This document shows, piece by piece, positions 7,734-16,075 of a stretch of 53,982 nucleotides of DNA. A program made the position numbers and the translations under genes. The notes under the pieces are model-generated. The model saw nothing but the letters and a program-made list of their open reading frames with translations, made no database searches and had not been told where the DNA came from. Each line of letters opens with the position of its first letter. Position 1 is the stretch's first letter. Where the stretch lies: positions 1-53,982 of the forward strand of contig JAPZUE010000098.1 of assembly GCA_027533385.1 (NCBI GenBank), in the 5' to 3' direction. The stretch comes from Rhizobium sp. (GTDB lineage Bacteria; Pseudomonadota; Alphaproteobacteria; Rhizobiales; Rhizobiaceae).

Positions 7734-8723
7734 ATGATTTCGATGAAAAGACGTATGCTGCTCGGAAGTGCCGGTGTAGCACTGGCTGCACCCATGATCA
7801 TGACCCGTGCTGCTTTCGCGCAGCAGGCGACTGCAGAGACCCCGATGAGCGCCGCAACGACCATGCCGCCCGATACCCATCGCTTCAATGTCGGCAAGTT
7901 CGAAGTCGTCGTGGTGAAGGATGGCTCGCGAACCTCCGAAAAGCCGCAGGAAACCTTCGGCACCAATCAGACGCCGGAAACGGTGGGCGCGCTTCTCGAG
8001 GCAAACTTCCTGCCGGCGGACAAGTTCGTCAACAGCTTCTCGCCCGTGCTGGTCAACACCGGTTCTGACGTCATCCTGTTCGACACCGGTCTCGGTGAAG
8101 GTGGTCGGGCAAACGGTCTCGGCCGTCTGGTCGAAGGGCTCGCTGCCGCCGGCTATAGCCGCGAAGCCGTCACCACCGTCGTACTCACCCACATGCATGG
8201 CGACCACATCGGCGGTCTGATGGAAGGCGGCCAGCCGACTTTCCCGAATGCGCGGTATGTCACCGGTCAGGCGGAATATGATTTCTGGGTGGATCCGGCG
8301 CGCGTCGGCACCCCGGCCGAAAACGGTCACAAGGGCGTGCTCGCCAATATGAAGCCGATGGCCGAGAAGACGACCTTCATCGGTGACGGCGGCGAAGTCG
8401 CCTCCGGTATCACCGGCATGGCCGCCTTCGGTCACTCGCCGGGTCACATGATCTATCGGATCGAATCGGAAGGCCGCCAGCTTGTGCTGACAGCCGATAC
8501 GGCCAACCACTTCGTCCTGTCGCTGCAGCGTCCGGATTGGGAAGTCCGCTTTGACATGGACAAGGGGGCCGCAGCCGCGACCCGCAAGCGGGTCTTCGAC
8601 ATGCTGGCGACCGACAAGCTCGCCTTCCTCGGCTACCACATGCCGTTCCCGTCGGTCGGTTTTGTCGAAAAGGTCGATCAGGGTTATCGCTTCGTGCCCA
8701 AGGCCTATCAGTTCGATATCTGA
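7734..8723 (+). CDS. Tat-exported MBL-fold metallo-hydrolase
   Basis: Metallo-beta-lactamase-fold hydrolase with the dinuclear metal signature THMHGDHIGG near residue 155. Further likely ligands are in GHSPGH and in TADTANH. The N-terminus has a twin-arginine-type signal (KRRMLLGSAGVALAAP, then AFAQQ), pointing to a folded periplasmic enzyme with metals loaded in the cytoplasm. Length is 329 aa from ATG 7734, which follows a good GAGGAG ribosome site; an upstream in-frame TTG at 7716 is less likely. The reaction cannot be assigned from sequence; relatives include lactonases and uncharacterised oxidoreductase-like hydrolases. The gene stands alone. Confidence 0.88.
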   Translation: MISMKRRMLLGSAGVALAAPMIMTRAAFAQQATAETPMSAATTMPPDTHRFNVGKFEVVVVKDGSRTSEKPQETFGTNQTPETVGALLEANFLPADKFVNSFSPVLVNTGSDVILFDTGLGEGGRANGLGRLVEGLAAAGYSREAVTTVVLTHMHGDHIGGLMEGGQPTFPNARYVTGQAEYDFWVDPARVGTPAENGHKGVLANMKPMAEKTTFIGDGGEVASGITGMAAFGHSPGHMIYRIESEGRQLVLTADTANHFVLSLQRPDWEVRFDMDKGAAAATRKRVFDMLATDKLAFLGYHMPFPSVGFVEKVDQGYRFVPKAYQFDI

Positions 8724-8731
8724 GCGATCAG

Positions 8732-8758
8732 CGGGGCCGCACCAATGCTGCGGCCCCG
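8732..8758. terminator. GC-rich hairpin between convergent genes
   Basis: CGGGGCCGCA (8732-8741) pairs perfectly with TGCGGCCCCG (8749-8758) around a 7-base loop. It lies between the stop of the MBL hydrolase (8723) and the stop of the leftward zeta gene (8768). It has no T-run, so it is likely a weak or factor-assisted bidirectional terminator. Confidence 0.55.
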
Positions 8759-8767
8759 TCGCAGGTC

Positions 8768-9079
8768 TCAGTGACCGGCGTAGATTTCTTCGGCAGCCTG
8801 CTCGATGAAGTCATGCATGCGGCTGTCGATATCGGCCTGGCTGACATTGACGCCGGCTTTCGAAAAGTCCTGGCGCAGCTGCTCGAGAAGCCGATGCGGT
8901 TCGACGACCTGCTTGGCGGCAACCGTGCGCGCATAGGCTTCGACATCGTCGAGCCCCATCGTATAGGCCGCCCAGCGGCCGATCATCTTGCTGCCACGCA
9001 CCTTGGCCTTGAATTCGACTTCGGCCTGGCGTGCGAACTGGTTCTCGAGTGCCTGGGCGAGCTTTTTCAATGCGGTCAT
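8768..9079 (-). CDS. ATPase inhibitor subunit zeta (DUF1476 family)
   Basis: Small soluble alphaproteobacterial protein that in Paracoccus inhibits ATP hydrolysis by F1-ATPase. The 103 residues are almost wholly alpha-helical and match the family pattern ALENQFARQAEVEFKAKVRG, then WAAYTMGL and a C-terminal DFIEQAAEEIYAG. The N-terminal helix is the inhibitory part in the characterised protein. It is not close to the ATP synthase genes here, as is usual for the family. Strength of inhibition is variable among rhizobia, so the physiological role is inferred. Confidence 0.85.
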   Translation of the reverse strand: MTALKKLAQALENQFARQAEVEFKAKVRGSKMIGRWAAYTMGLDDVEAYARTVAAKQVVEPHRLLEQLRQDFSKAGVNVSQADIDSRMHDFIEQAAEEIYAGH

Positions 9080-9388
9080 GTCAAAATCCCCTCGTACTGT
9101 TTCTTCTTGTTCTTGTGTGTCCCCAGCCCCCTGAGGACGGGACCGGTTATAATCGACAGGAATTCAGGCTCCGTATAAGTCGAACCTAAAATTCGAATGA
9201 TTTGGTTGTTTCTGTGGGGCTCTGCCTCAGGCCCGGGGCAAGGCCGGTATTGGCAGCGTTTTGCTATTCCCTTCCTGTCATGAACGTGTTACCAGCCCTC
9301 GCCAACTTCCAAGCATTTCATGCAGAAGCGACCGGGTGGAAACCTCTTTCCCGGGTGGATTCTGCCTATTCAAACGAAGGAAATTGGC
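9080..9388. other. 309-bp divergent intergenic region before guaB
   Basis: Holds the promoters of the leftward zeta gene and rightward guaB. A TATAAT hexamer occurs at 9148-9153 without a convincing -35 partner. I see no riboswitch fold, tRNA or conserved operator. The guaB ribosome site GAAGGA lies just before 9389. Confidence 0.4.
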
Positions 9389-10879
9389 ATGGCACGCATC
9401 GTAATGTCGGCAACTGGCGCAGAAGCGCTCACCTTTGACGACGTCCTCCTGCAGCCGGGGCATTCCGAAGTAATGCCGGGGCAGACGAATATCGCCACCC
9501 GGATCGCCAAGGACATCGATCTCTCCCTCCCGATCCTGTCCTCGGCGATGGACACAGTGACCGAAAGCCGGCTCGCCATCGCCATGGCCCAGGCCGGTGG
9601 CATTGGTGTCATTCACCGCAACCTCACCCCGATCCAGCAGGCTGAAGAAGTCCGCCAGGTGAAGAAGTTCGAGAGCGGCATGGTCGTCAATCCGGTCACG
9701 ATCGGCCCGGATGCGACGCTCGCCGAAGCCAAGGCGCTGATGGGTGCGCATGGCATCTCCGGCATTCCGGTTGTCGAAGGCGCAAGCCGCCCCGGCCGCC
9801 TCGTTGGCATCCTGACCAACCGTGACGTCCGCTTCGCGTCCAATCCGAACCAGAAGATCTACGAGCTGATGACCCGCGAGAACCTCGTGACGGTCAAGGA
9901 CGGCGTCGACCAGCAGGAAGCCAAGCGCCTTCTGCATGCCCACCGCATCGAAAAGCTGCTCGTCATCGACAACGAAGGCCGTTGCGTCGGCTTGATCACC
10001 GTCAAGGACATCGAGAAGTCGCAGCTCAACCCGCATGCCGCCAAGGATGCCCAGGGCCGCCTGCGGGTCGCTGCCGCCATCTCGACCGGTGATGACGGTG
10101 TCGAGCGTGCCGAGCGCCTGATCGAAGCCGGCTGCGATGTCATCGTCGTCGATACGGCACACGGCCACAGCCAGAAGGTCCTGGACGCCGTCACCCATGT
10201 GAAGAAGATGTCGAACGCCATTCGCATCATCGCCGGCAATGTGGCAACGGGCGAGGGCACCAGGGCCCTGATCGACGCCGGCGCTGACTGCGTCAAGGTC
10301 GGTATCGGCCCTGGCTCGATCTGCACCACGCGTGTCGTGGCCGGCGTCGGCGTGCCGCAGCTCGCAGCGGTCATGGCCGCCGTCGAGGAGGCCAACAAGC
10401 ACGACATTCCGGTCATTGCCGATGGCGGTCTGAAGTTCTCCGGCGACGTCGCCAAGGCAATCGCAGCTGGCGCCTCGGCCGTCATGGTCGGTTCGCTGCT
10501 CGCTGGCACGGATGAAAGCCCGGGCGAGGTCTATCTGTACCAGGGCCGCTCCTTCAAGGCCTATCGCGGCATGGGCTCCGTCGGTGCCATGGCCCGCGGC
10601 TCGGCTGACCGCTACTTCCAGGCGGAAGTCCGCGACACGCTGAAGCTCGTGCCGGAAGGCATCGAAGGCCAGGTCCCCTACAAGGGCCCGGTCTCGGCCG
10701 TCCTGCACCAGCTCGCCGGTGGCCTGAAGGCCGCCATGGGTTATGTCGGCGGCAAGGACATCAAGGACTTCCAGGAGAAGGCGACCTTCGTGCGCATCTC
10801 CGGCGCGGGCCTGCGTGAAAGCCATCCGCATGGCGTCACGATCACCCGCGAAAGCCCGAACTATCCGGGCGCGGCCTGA
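9389..10879 (+). CDS. guaB: Inosine-5'-monophosphate dehydrogenase
   Basis: NAD-dependent oxidation of IMP to XMP, the committed step of GMP synthesis. The 496-residue protein has the TIM-barrel start TFDDVLLQPG. Two CBS domains lie at roughly residues 95-205 (for example GILTNRDVRFAS and GLITVKDIEKS). The nucleotide/flap region contains GIGPGSICTTR, whose cysteine is the catalytic nucleophile, and the late GMGSVGAMARGSADRY flap. ATG 9389 follows a clear Shine-Dalgarno. The TGA stop overlaps the ATG of the next gene by one base, suggesting translational coupling. Identification is unambiguous. Confidence 0.97.
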   Translation: MARIVMSATGAEALTFDDVLLQPGHSEVMPGQTNIATRIAKDIDLSLPILSSAMDTVTESRLAIAMAQAGGIGVIHRNLTPIQQAEEVRQVKKFESGMVVNPVTIGPDATLAEAKALMGAHGISGIPVVEGASRPGRLVGILTNRDVRFASNPNQKIYELMTRENLVTVKDGVDQQEAKRLLHAHRIEKLLVIDNEGRCVGLITVKDIEKSQLNPHAAKDAQGRLRVAAAISTGDDGVERAERLIEAGCDVIVVDTAHGHSQKVLDAVTHVKKMSNAIRIIAGNVATGEGTRALIDAGADCVKVGIGPGSICTTRVVAGVGVPQLAAVMAAVEEANKHDIPVIADGGLKFSGDVAKAIAAGASAVMVGSLLAGTDESPGEVYLYQGRSFKAYRGMGSVGAMARGSADRYFQAEVRDTLKLVPEGIEGQVPYKGPVSAVLHQLAGGLKAAMGYVGGKDIKDFQEKATFVRISGAGLRESHPHGVTITRESPNYPGAA

Positions 10880-11445
10880 TGGTTGCCGGCCTGCCCGGAC
10901 CGCGTCAGGCCCCGCTTCTCTGGGGGAGCGGCATCGTCTCGGCCGGGCTGCTCGCCTGGATGAACCTGGGCTTCGCCAGCCCCTTCGCCGGCTTGACCGG
11001 CGGACGGGCTATGCCTGATCTCGATATCGAGACCACGGCGCAATCGCTCTTCGGCTTGCGGAGTGTCCTGGAGACCAGACCGGAAGCTGCCGAGCTTCTG
11101 CGGGCTATGCATCTCGGCCCCGATCTGGTCCTGCCGGCCGCCCTCAGTCTCTTTCTGTTTCTGCTGATGCGAAGGGTGGTGCCCGGCGCGAGCCTTTATG
11201 GCCGCCCGGCCGAGCGCCTTCTACCCATGCTGCTGACCCTCCCGATCGCTTACGGGGTCATCGATTACATCGAGAACATTTCCAGCCTGATGCTCTTTCC
11301 ACCCTCCATCCCGGCTCCGGCCATGGCGGACCTGCTCGCGGGTGCTCTCGTTTGGCTCACGCGATTGAAATTTCTCTTTCTCGTCGTCTCTGTCATCTTG
11401 ATCCTCCGCCTCGCGTTCGGCCCCAAGGCTCACGCGCAGGATTGA
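10879..11445 (+). CDS. Uncharacterised inner-membrane protein coupled to guaB
   Basis: A 188-residue protein of no recognised function. It has four hydrophobic segments, roughly at residues 13-33, 80-96, 110-137 and 155-180, joined by short polar loops. Its ATG shares the A of the guaB stop (TGATG), so translation is probably coupled to guaB. The frame keeps high third-position GC like its neighbours and looks like a real coding sequence. The next gene starts 25 bp downstream and may be co-transcribed. Nothing seen links it to purine metabolism beyond position. Confidence 0.75.
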   Translation: MVAGLPGPRQAPLLWGSGIVSAGLLAWMNLGFASPFAGLTGGRAMPDLDIETTAQSLFGLRSVLETRPEAAELLRAMHLGPDLVLPAALSLFLFLLMRRVVPGASLYGRPAERLLPMLLTLPIAYGVIDYIENISSLMLFPPSIPAPAMADLLAGALVWLTRLKFLFLVVSVILILRLAFGPKAHAQD

Positions 11446-11470
11446 TCGACGATTGAGAGAAGGAAACAAG

Positions 11471-12259
11471 ATGCGCCGACGCACACTGATTATAGGCGGC
11501 AGTGCCGCGACCGCAGCACTTGTCGCGTCGGCCGGCTATTTCGGCCTGCCGCGCGAGGCGGTCGGCGTGTCGAGACGAACCTACACCTGGAAAGGCAGCG
11601 ACTTCCTGTCCGGCGGCACCGCCTCGATCCCCGCAGACCTTCCCGAGCCTGTCTTCCGTGCGACGCCCAATTGCGTCACCACCTGTTCCTTCACGCTCGG
11701 CCCCTGCCATGTCGATGGCATTCCGGTGCGCAAGGACATCTCTGCCGGCATCCCCGGTCTTCCTACCCGGATCTCGCTCCGGGTAGTGTCGATGCCGGAC
11801 TGTTCGCCGATCGAAGGCGCCGATGTCGAGCTCTGGCATACGGATGCACGCGGCGTTTATTCGGGCGATGCGGCCAATATGTGCAATCCCGACGACCAGC
11901 AGGCGAAGCAGGCCGACTTTGGCAGAGGCCGGCAGATCAGCGACGCCGACGGCCGCGTCGATTTCATCACGGTCTATCCCGGCTGGTATCCGAGTCGGAC
12001 CGTGCACATTCATCTGCGTGTTGTGGTGGGTGGCCGGGAGCTTTTGGTGTCACAGCTCATCTTCGACGACAGCCTGAGCGATGTGATTTACGCCGATCAT
12101 TCCGACTATGCGGGTCGAGGTCCGCGCCGCGTCCTCAATGGCAATGACCGGATCATCTCGGAAGACGAAGCGGCCGACTTCATCTTCGATGTCGAAAAGC
12201 TCGATGCCGGTGTGCTTCAGGCAAGCTTCACCATCGGCGTCGCCGATGACCGATGCTAG
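11471..12259 (+). CDS. Tat-exported intradiol ring-cleavage dioxygenase family protein
   Basis: Related to the beta chain of protocatechuate 3,4-dioxygenase, non-haem Fe(III) enzymes that cleave catecholic rings. The fold signature is VELWHTDARGVYSG (first tyrosine ligand). The second tyrosine lies in YPGWYPSRT and the two histidines in VHIHLRV, so all four iron ligands appear present. The N-terminus RRRTLIIGGSAATAA followed by a hydrophobic stretch is a twin-arginine signal, giving a 262-residue periplasmic or cell-surface protein. ATG 11471 has the ribosome site GAAGGA; an earlier in-frame start at 11453 is less likely. No other aromatic-degradation gene is nearby, so the substrate is unknown. 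Confidence 0.85.
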   Translation: MRRRTLIIGGSAATAALVASAGYFGLPREAVGVSRRTYTWKGSDFLSGGTASIPADLPEPVFRATPNCVTTCSFTLGPCHVDGIPVRKDISAGIPGLPTRISLRVVSMPDCSPIEGADVELWHTDARGVYSGDAANMCNPDDQQAKQADFGRGRQISDADGRVDFITVYPGWYPSRTVHIHLRVVVGGRELLVSQLIFDDSLSDVIYADHSDYAGRGPRRVLNGNDRIISEDEAADFIFDVEKLDAGVLQASFTIGVADDRC

Positions 12260-12420
12260 TGGCCCCTGGTCCGTCGGAGCGCCCCTTTGGATGACATTTT
12301 GATGAAATATCCGGCCGTTTGATACCGATCAACCGGCCGCATCCATTCCGCGCATAACCTCTGTTCATAACCGCCGGTCGAGCGCTGGCGGAAGGGCACG
12401 AGAAAGCGTGGGAGATTGAC

Positions 12421-13449
12421 ATGGCATCGACAATGAAGGCTGCGGTGGTCCGTGAATTCGGCAAACCACTTGTAATCGAAGAGCGGACGATCCCGGATCC
12501 CGGCCCCGGCCAGATCCTGGTGAAATATGAGGCGACCGGTGTCTGCCACACGGACCTGCATGCCGCCAATGGCGACTGGCCGGTCAAGCCGAAGCCTCCC
12601 TTCATCCCCGGCCATGAAGGTGTGGGCTATGTCGCCAAGCTCGGCGCCGGCGTTTCGCGGATCAAGGAAGGCGATCGCGTCGGCGTGCCGTGGCTGCACA
12701 CCGCCTGCGGCTGCTGCTCGCCCTGCCGCACCGGCTGGGAAACGCTGTGCGGCAGCCAGCAGAACACCGGCTATTCGGTCAACGGCACCTTTGCCCAATA
12801 CGGCCTCGCCGATCCGGATTATGTCGGGCGTCTGCCGGATAATCTGGCCTTCGGTCCGGCAGCACCCGTGCTCTGCGCCGGTGTGACGGTCTATAAGGGC
12901 CTGAAGGAAACCGAGGTCAAGCCCGGCGAATGGGTTGTCATCTCGGGCATCGGCGGCCTTGGCCATATGGCAGTCCAATATGCCAAGGCCATGGGTATGC
13001 ATGTGGTCGCCGCCGATATCTACGACGACAAGCTGAAGCTCGCTACGCAGCTTGGTGCTGATCTGGTGGTCAACGGCACGGCTGCCGATGCCATAGAGCA
13101 GGTGCAGAAGGCAACCGGCGGGGTGCATGGCGCGCTGGTCACGGCGGTTTCGCCCAAGGCCATGGAGCAGGCCTATGGCTTCCTGCGCTCCAAGGGCACC
13201 ATGTCGCTCGTCGGCCTGCCGCCGGGCTTCATCTCGCTGCCGGTCTTCGAGACGGTCTTGAAGCGTATCACCGTGCGTGGCTCGATTGTCGGCACGCGTC
13301 AGGATCTCGAAGAGAGCCTGCAGTTTGCCGGCGAAGGCAAGGTCGCCTCGCACTTCAGCTGGGACAAGCTGGAAAACATCAACGACATCTTCCACCGGAT
13401 GGAGAAGGGCCAGATCGACGGCCGTATCGTGCTCGATCTCGCGGCCTGA
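12421..13449 (+). CDS. adhP: Zinc-dependent alcohol dehydrogenase (AdhP type)
   Basis: Medium-chain NAD-dependent alcohol dehydrogenase interconverting primary alcohols and aldehydes. In the 342 residues, catalytic zinc ligands are C42 (GVCHTD) and H65 (PGHEGVGY), with a third cysteine in the LCAG segment. The structural zinc cluster is CGCCSPCRTGWETLC (residues 96-110). The dinucleotide site is GIGGLGHMAVQYA. Sequence and length match the AdhP/propanol-preferring group closely. ATG 12421 follows a spaced GGGAG-like site. It is monocistronic, with its own 160-bp upstream region and a strong hairpin terminator downstream. Confidence 0.95.
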   Translation: MASTMKAAVVREFGKPLVIEERTIPDPGPGQILVKYEATGVCHTDLHAANGDWPVKPKPPFIPGHEGVGYVAKLGAGVSRIKEGDRVGVPWLHTACGCCSPCRTGWETLCGSQQNTGYSVNGTFAQYGLADPDYVGRLPDNLAFGPAAPVLCAGVTVYKGLKETEVKPGEWVVISGIGGLGHMAVQYAKAMGMHVVAADIYDDKLKLATQLGADLVVNGTAADAIEQVQKATGGVHGALVTAVSPKAMEQAYGFLRSKGTMSLVGLPPGFISLPVFETVLKRITVRGSIVGTRQDLEESLQFAGEGKVASHFSWDKLENINDIFHRMEKGQIDGRIVLDLAA

Positions 13450-13471
13450 CAGTGCCGGTGAAAAGGAAACC

Positions 13472-13500
13472 AAGGCGGCATCTCGTATGCCGCCTTCTTT
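13472..13500. terminator. Rho-independent terminator after adhP
   Basis: AAGGCGGCA (13472-13480) and TGCCGCCTT (13488-13496) form a perfect 9-bp stem with a 7-base loop, followed by CTTT. The A-rich left side (GGAAACC) gives a weaker T-tract on the other strand, so it may also serve the convergent gene ending at 13523. Confidence 0.75.
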
Positions 13501-13522
13501 GCGTTTGAAGTGGCTTCGGCGA

Positions 13523-13978
13523 TCAGTTGCCCGACTGGATGACGGCAACCCGTGGCGGGGCGCTGGTGCAGGCGCTATCTTCGCAGATACCGGAGATCCA
13601 GACCTCGCCATTGCCGATCATCACACCCTCGGAATTGACGAAGAGATTGCCGTATTCCTGGCCGGAGATGGCTTCGACGATGCCCTCCGTGAAAACACTG
13701 TCATAGTTGTCGAGCAGCTCCTGCTCGGACTCGTATGTCGCGTCTTCGCCGTCGATCGTCACGGTGAGCGGATAGTTGACGAGGCTTACGACGATATCCG
13801 ATTTGCCCTCTTCGACGGCGACCTTGAACGCGTAGAACAGCTCCTTGTAGTCGGCAGAGTCTCCGAGCAGCGCTTCGATCTGCTGATCGACAGAGGCTTC
13901 GTCGGCCCGTGCGGCTTGGGTGGAGAAAACCGCTGCAGCAAGCGCAGCAGAGAGGAGAATTGCAGTCGATCGGATCAT
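13523..13978 (-). CDS. Secreted protein of unknown function
   Basis: A 151-residue protein with a typical Sec signal peptide (MIRSTAILLSAALAAAVFST, cleavage likely after ARA). The mature part of about 125 residues is acidic. It begins with a helical region and continues with alternating strands, ending in a GICEDSACTS loop whose two cysteines could form a periplasmic disulfide. I do not recognise a named family; the fold resembles small periplasmic domains of the NTF2/SnoaL size class, but that is a guess. The open frame continues upstream to 14272, but the ATG at 13978 with its signal peptide is the clear start. Divergent from the patatin gene. Confidence 0.75.
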   Translation of the reverse strand: MIRSTAILLSAALAAAVFSTQAARADEASVDQQIEALLGDSADYKELFYAFKVAVEEGKSDIVVSLVNYPLTVTIDGEDATYESEQELLDNYDSVFTEGIVEAISGQEYGNLFVNSEGVMIGNGEVWISGICEDSACTSAPPRVAVIQSGN

Positions 13979-14166
13979 GTGATGTCGGTTCCCGGACGCT
14001 CGATGTCCTCCTTGATAATCCAGATCTGCGACGGCGCATCGCATCACTTTTGGAGGGACCTGCAATAGAGCGCGGTAAATGTGAACGCTGCGTGAAAAAC
14101 AGGCGCACTGGTGGTCCGGAATGCACGCCGCTATATATTGCGGTGCAGCAGACAACGGATCGCGCC

Positions 14167-15306
14167 ATGACGCAAGCAGACACCAACACCGCAACCGACC
14201 GCATCTTCGTCTTTCAGGGTGGTGGTGCGCTCGGCGCCTATCAGGCAGGCGCCTATGAAGCGCTGCATGCAAACGAGGTCGAGCCGGATTGGCTGGCCGG
14301 AATCTCGATCGGCGCGATCAACGCCGCAATCATCGCCGGAAGTCCCAGAGAACGCCGGATCGCCAATCTGCGTGATTTCTGGAACACGGTCTCCTCGGGT
14401 CTGGATTTTCCATGGACGGCGCAGGACAATACCCTTCGGCGCATGCAAAATGACGCCGCAGCGCTTGCGGCAGTCGTCTTCGGCATTCCGGGCTTCTTCT
14501 CCCCCCGACTGCCAACCGCGCATCAGGTCCTCAACAACCCGGATCTGCGCGTCAGCTTTTACGACACCGAGCCGCTGATGAAGACGCTCGATCGGCTGAT
14601 CGACTTTGATCTTCTGAACGACTGCCAGACACGTTTGAGCCTAGGGGCAGTCGAGATCCGGTCCGGTAACTTCGCCTATTTCGACAATCGCAAGACGCGT
14701 CTCGACTCAAGGCATATCGCAGCCTCCGGCGCCTTGCCGCCGGGCTTCCCACCGGTCGAGATCGACGGACGTTACTACTGGGACGGTGGCCTCGTCTCCA
14801 ACACCCCACTGCAGCATGTGCTGAACGTCAATGATGCGTCGCGCGATCTGGAGATCTTCCAGGTTGATCTCTTCAACGCGCGCGGAGACATGCCGCGTGA
14901 CCAGTTCGAGGTGGAAAGCCGGATCAAGGAAATCCGCTATTCCAGCCGTACCCGCATGAACACCGACGATTTCGCCCGTCGCCAGATCGTCCGCCGGGCG
15001 GCCAAACGACTTCTGGAGAAGCTGCCGCCAGAATTCCAGAATGATGAGGATGCCCGGATCCTCCGCTCGATCGGCCATGAATACGACGTGACCATCGTCC
15101 ATCTCATCCACCGCCGCGCCTCGCATGCGACCCATGCCATGGATGCGGAATTCTCCCGCCGCTCGATCGAGGAGCACTGGCAAGCGGGCTACGATGACGC
15201 CTCCTACACGCTGAAGCATCCGAAGTGGCGCAACCGTGGCCGCCCCAAGGATGGCATCCAGATCTTCGACCTCGCGCGCGAGCGTCATCTGCGTGTGGAA
15301 GCCTGA
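14167..15306 (+). CDS. Patatin-like phospholipase with DUF3734-type C-terminus
   Basis: Serine-aspartate dyad lipid acyl hydrolase. The N-terminal patatin domain has the oxyanion loop FQGGGALGAYQAG, the nucleophile elbow GISIGAINA and the catalytic aspartate in WDGGLVSN. The region after about residue 230 matches the DUF3734 extension common in rhizobial homologues (RRAAKRLLEKLP, then EEHWQAGYDDA). Length is 379 residues from ATG 14167. There is no signal peptide, so a cytoplasmic or membrane-associated enzyme is likely. Relatives have been linked to polyhydroxybutyrate and phospholipid turnover, but nothing here proves the substrate. A TetR gene follows after 133 bp. Confidence 0.9.
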   Translation: MTQADTNTATDRIFVFQGGGALGAYQAGAYEALHANEVEPDWLAGISIGAINAAIIAGSPRERRIANLRDFWNTVSSGLDFPWTAQDNTLRRMQNDAAALAAVVFGIPGFFSPRLPTAHQVLNNPDLRVSFYDTEPLMKTLDRLIDFDLLNDCQTRLSLGAVEIRSGNFAYFDNRKTRLDSRHIAASGALPPGFPPVEIDGRYYWDGGLVSNTPLQHVLNVNDASRDLEIFQVDLFNARGDMPRDQFEVESRIKEIRYSSRTRMNTDDFARRQIVRRAAKRLLEKLPPEFQNDEDARILRSIGHEYDVTIVHLIHRRASHATHAMDAEFSRRSIEEHWQAGYDDASYTLKHPKWRNRGRPKDGIQIFDLARERHLRVEA

Positions 15307-15439
15307 TTGCTGCAATCTTTGTTGTGTTATGGCAACCAAAGATGGGTGATTGTCCGGCTGTTAACACTTTCGCCAGACGGCTGACCTATCTCGGTGACCT
15401 ATGTCCAACAGCCATGACGGTTGTAGCAATCAGGGATGA

Positions 15440-16069
15440 ATGATGAGCAATCAGATCTTGGAGCGGCGGCTGCAGCTTCGCAAGAAGCCGCAGCAGGAGC
15501 GAAGCATCCAGCGATTGGAGGCGATCCTCGAGGCTGCCGTTGCGCTTTTTCTCGAAAAGGGTGTCGCCGAGACGACGATGAGTGAAATCGCCTTGCGGGC
15601 AGGGGTTTCGATCGGCTCGCTCTATCAGTTCTTCCCGCAGAAGGCGGCCGTCATCAAGGCACTGCACGAACGGTTCGCCGCACAGCTGGAAGGTTTCATC
15701 AGTCAGGTTTTCGCAGGCGTCCAGACCTTGGACGAGGCGGCGGAACGTGCCGCCGAATCCCTGACGGAGCTGCATGCGATGTTCCGCCAGCAGCGAATCT
15801 ACATGTCGCTATGGCAGGCGATCGTCACCGACCGGGATCTTTCCCACCTGTCGGGCGATTTCCACCAGCACATCATCGCACTCTTTTACCGTGATCTCTC
15901 GCACCTGGTCCCGGAGAGCGATTTCGAGCGTTTCCGGATCAGTCTCAAGGTGATGATCCTGGCAACCGGCGAGGTTATCCGCTTCACGACGCAGCAGCCG
16001 GACGATGTCGCACAGGCCCATCTCGACCAATGGCGCCGCATGGTTCGCAGCCGCGTCTTCGCTTACTGA
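15440..16069 (+). CDS. TetR/AcrR family transcriptional regulator
   Basis: Ligand-controlled repressor. The N-terminal helix-turn-helix spans roughly residues 22-68, with the family pattern ILEAAVALFLEKGVAETTMS and recognition region GVSIGSLYQFFPQKAAV. The remaining 140 residues form the helical ligand and dimer domain, which gives no clue to the inducer. Length is 209 residues. Two adjacent ATG codons (15440 and 15443) are both possible starts after AGGGATG. It might control the upstream patatin gene or itself. Its stop lies 6 bp from the stop of the convergent LysR gene, leaving no room for a terminator. Confidence 0.9.
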   Translation: MMSNQILERRLQLRKKPQQERSIQRLEAILEAAVALFLEKGVAETTMSEIALRAGVSIGSLYQFFPQKAAVIKALHERFAAQLEGFISQVFAGVQTLDEAAERAAESLTELHAMFRQQRIYMSLWQAIVTDRDLSHLSGDFHQHIIALFYRDLSHLVPESDFERFRISLKVMILATGEVIRFTTQQPDDVAQAHLDQWRRMVRSRVFAY

Positions 16070-16075
16070 GACGGG

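Noticed and set aside
9278..10831. 517-codon open frame antisense to guaB
   Set aside because: guaB is unambiguous on the forward strand; the reverse frame is a codon-bias shadow.
12256..13611. 451-codon open frame antisense to adhP
   Set aside because: Overlaps adhP and its terminator; no domain seen.
13979..14272. N-terminal extension of the secreted protein gene to 14272
   Set aside because: It would bury a clear signal peptide and overlap the divergent patatin gene; ATG 13978 is preferred.
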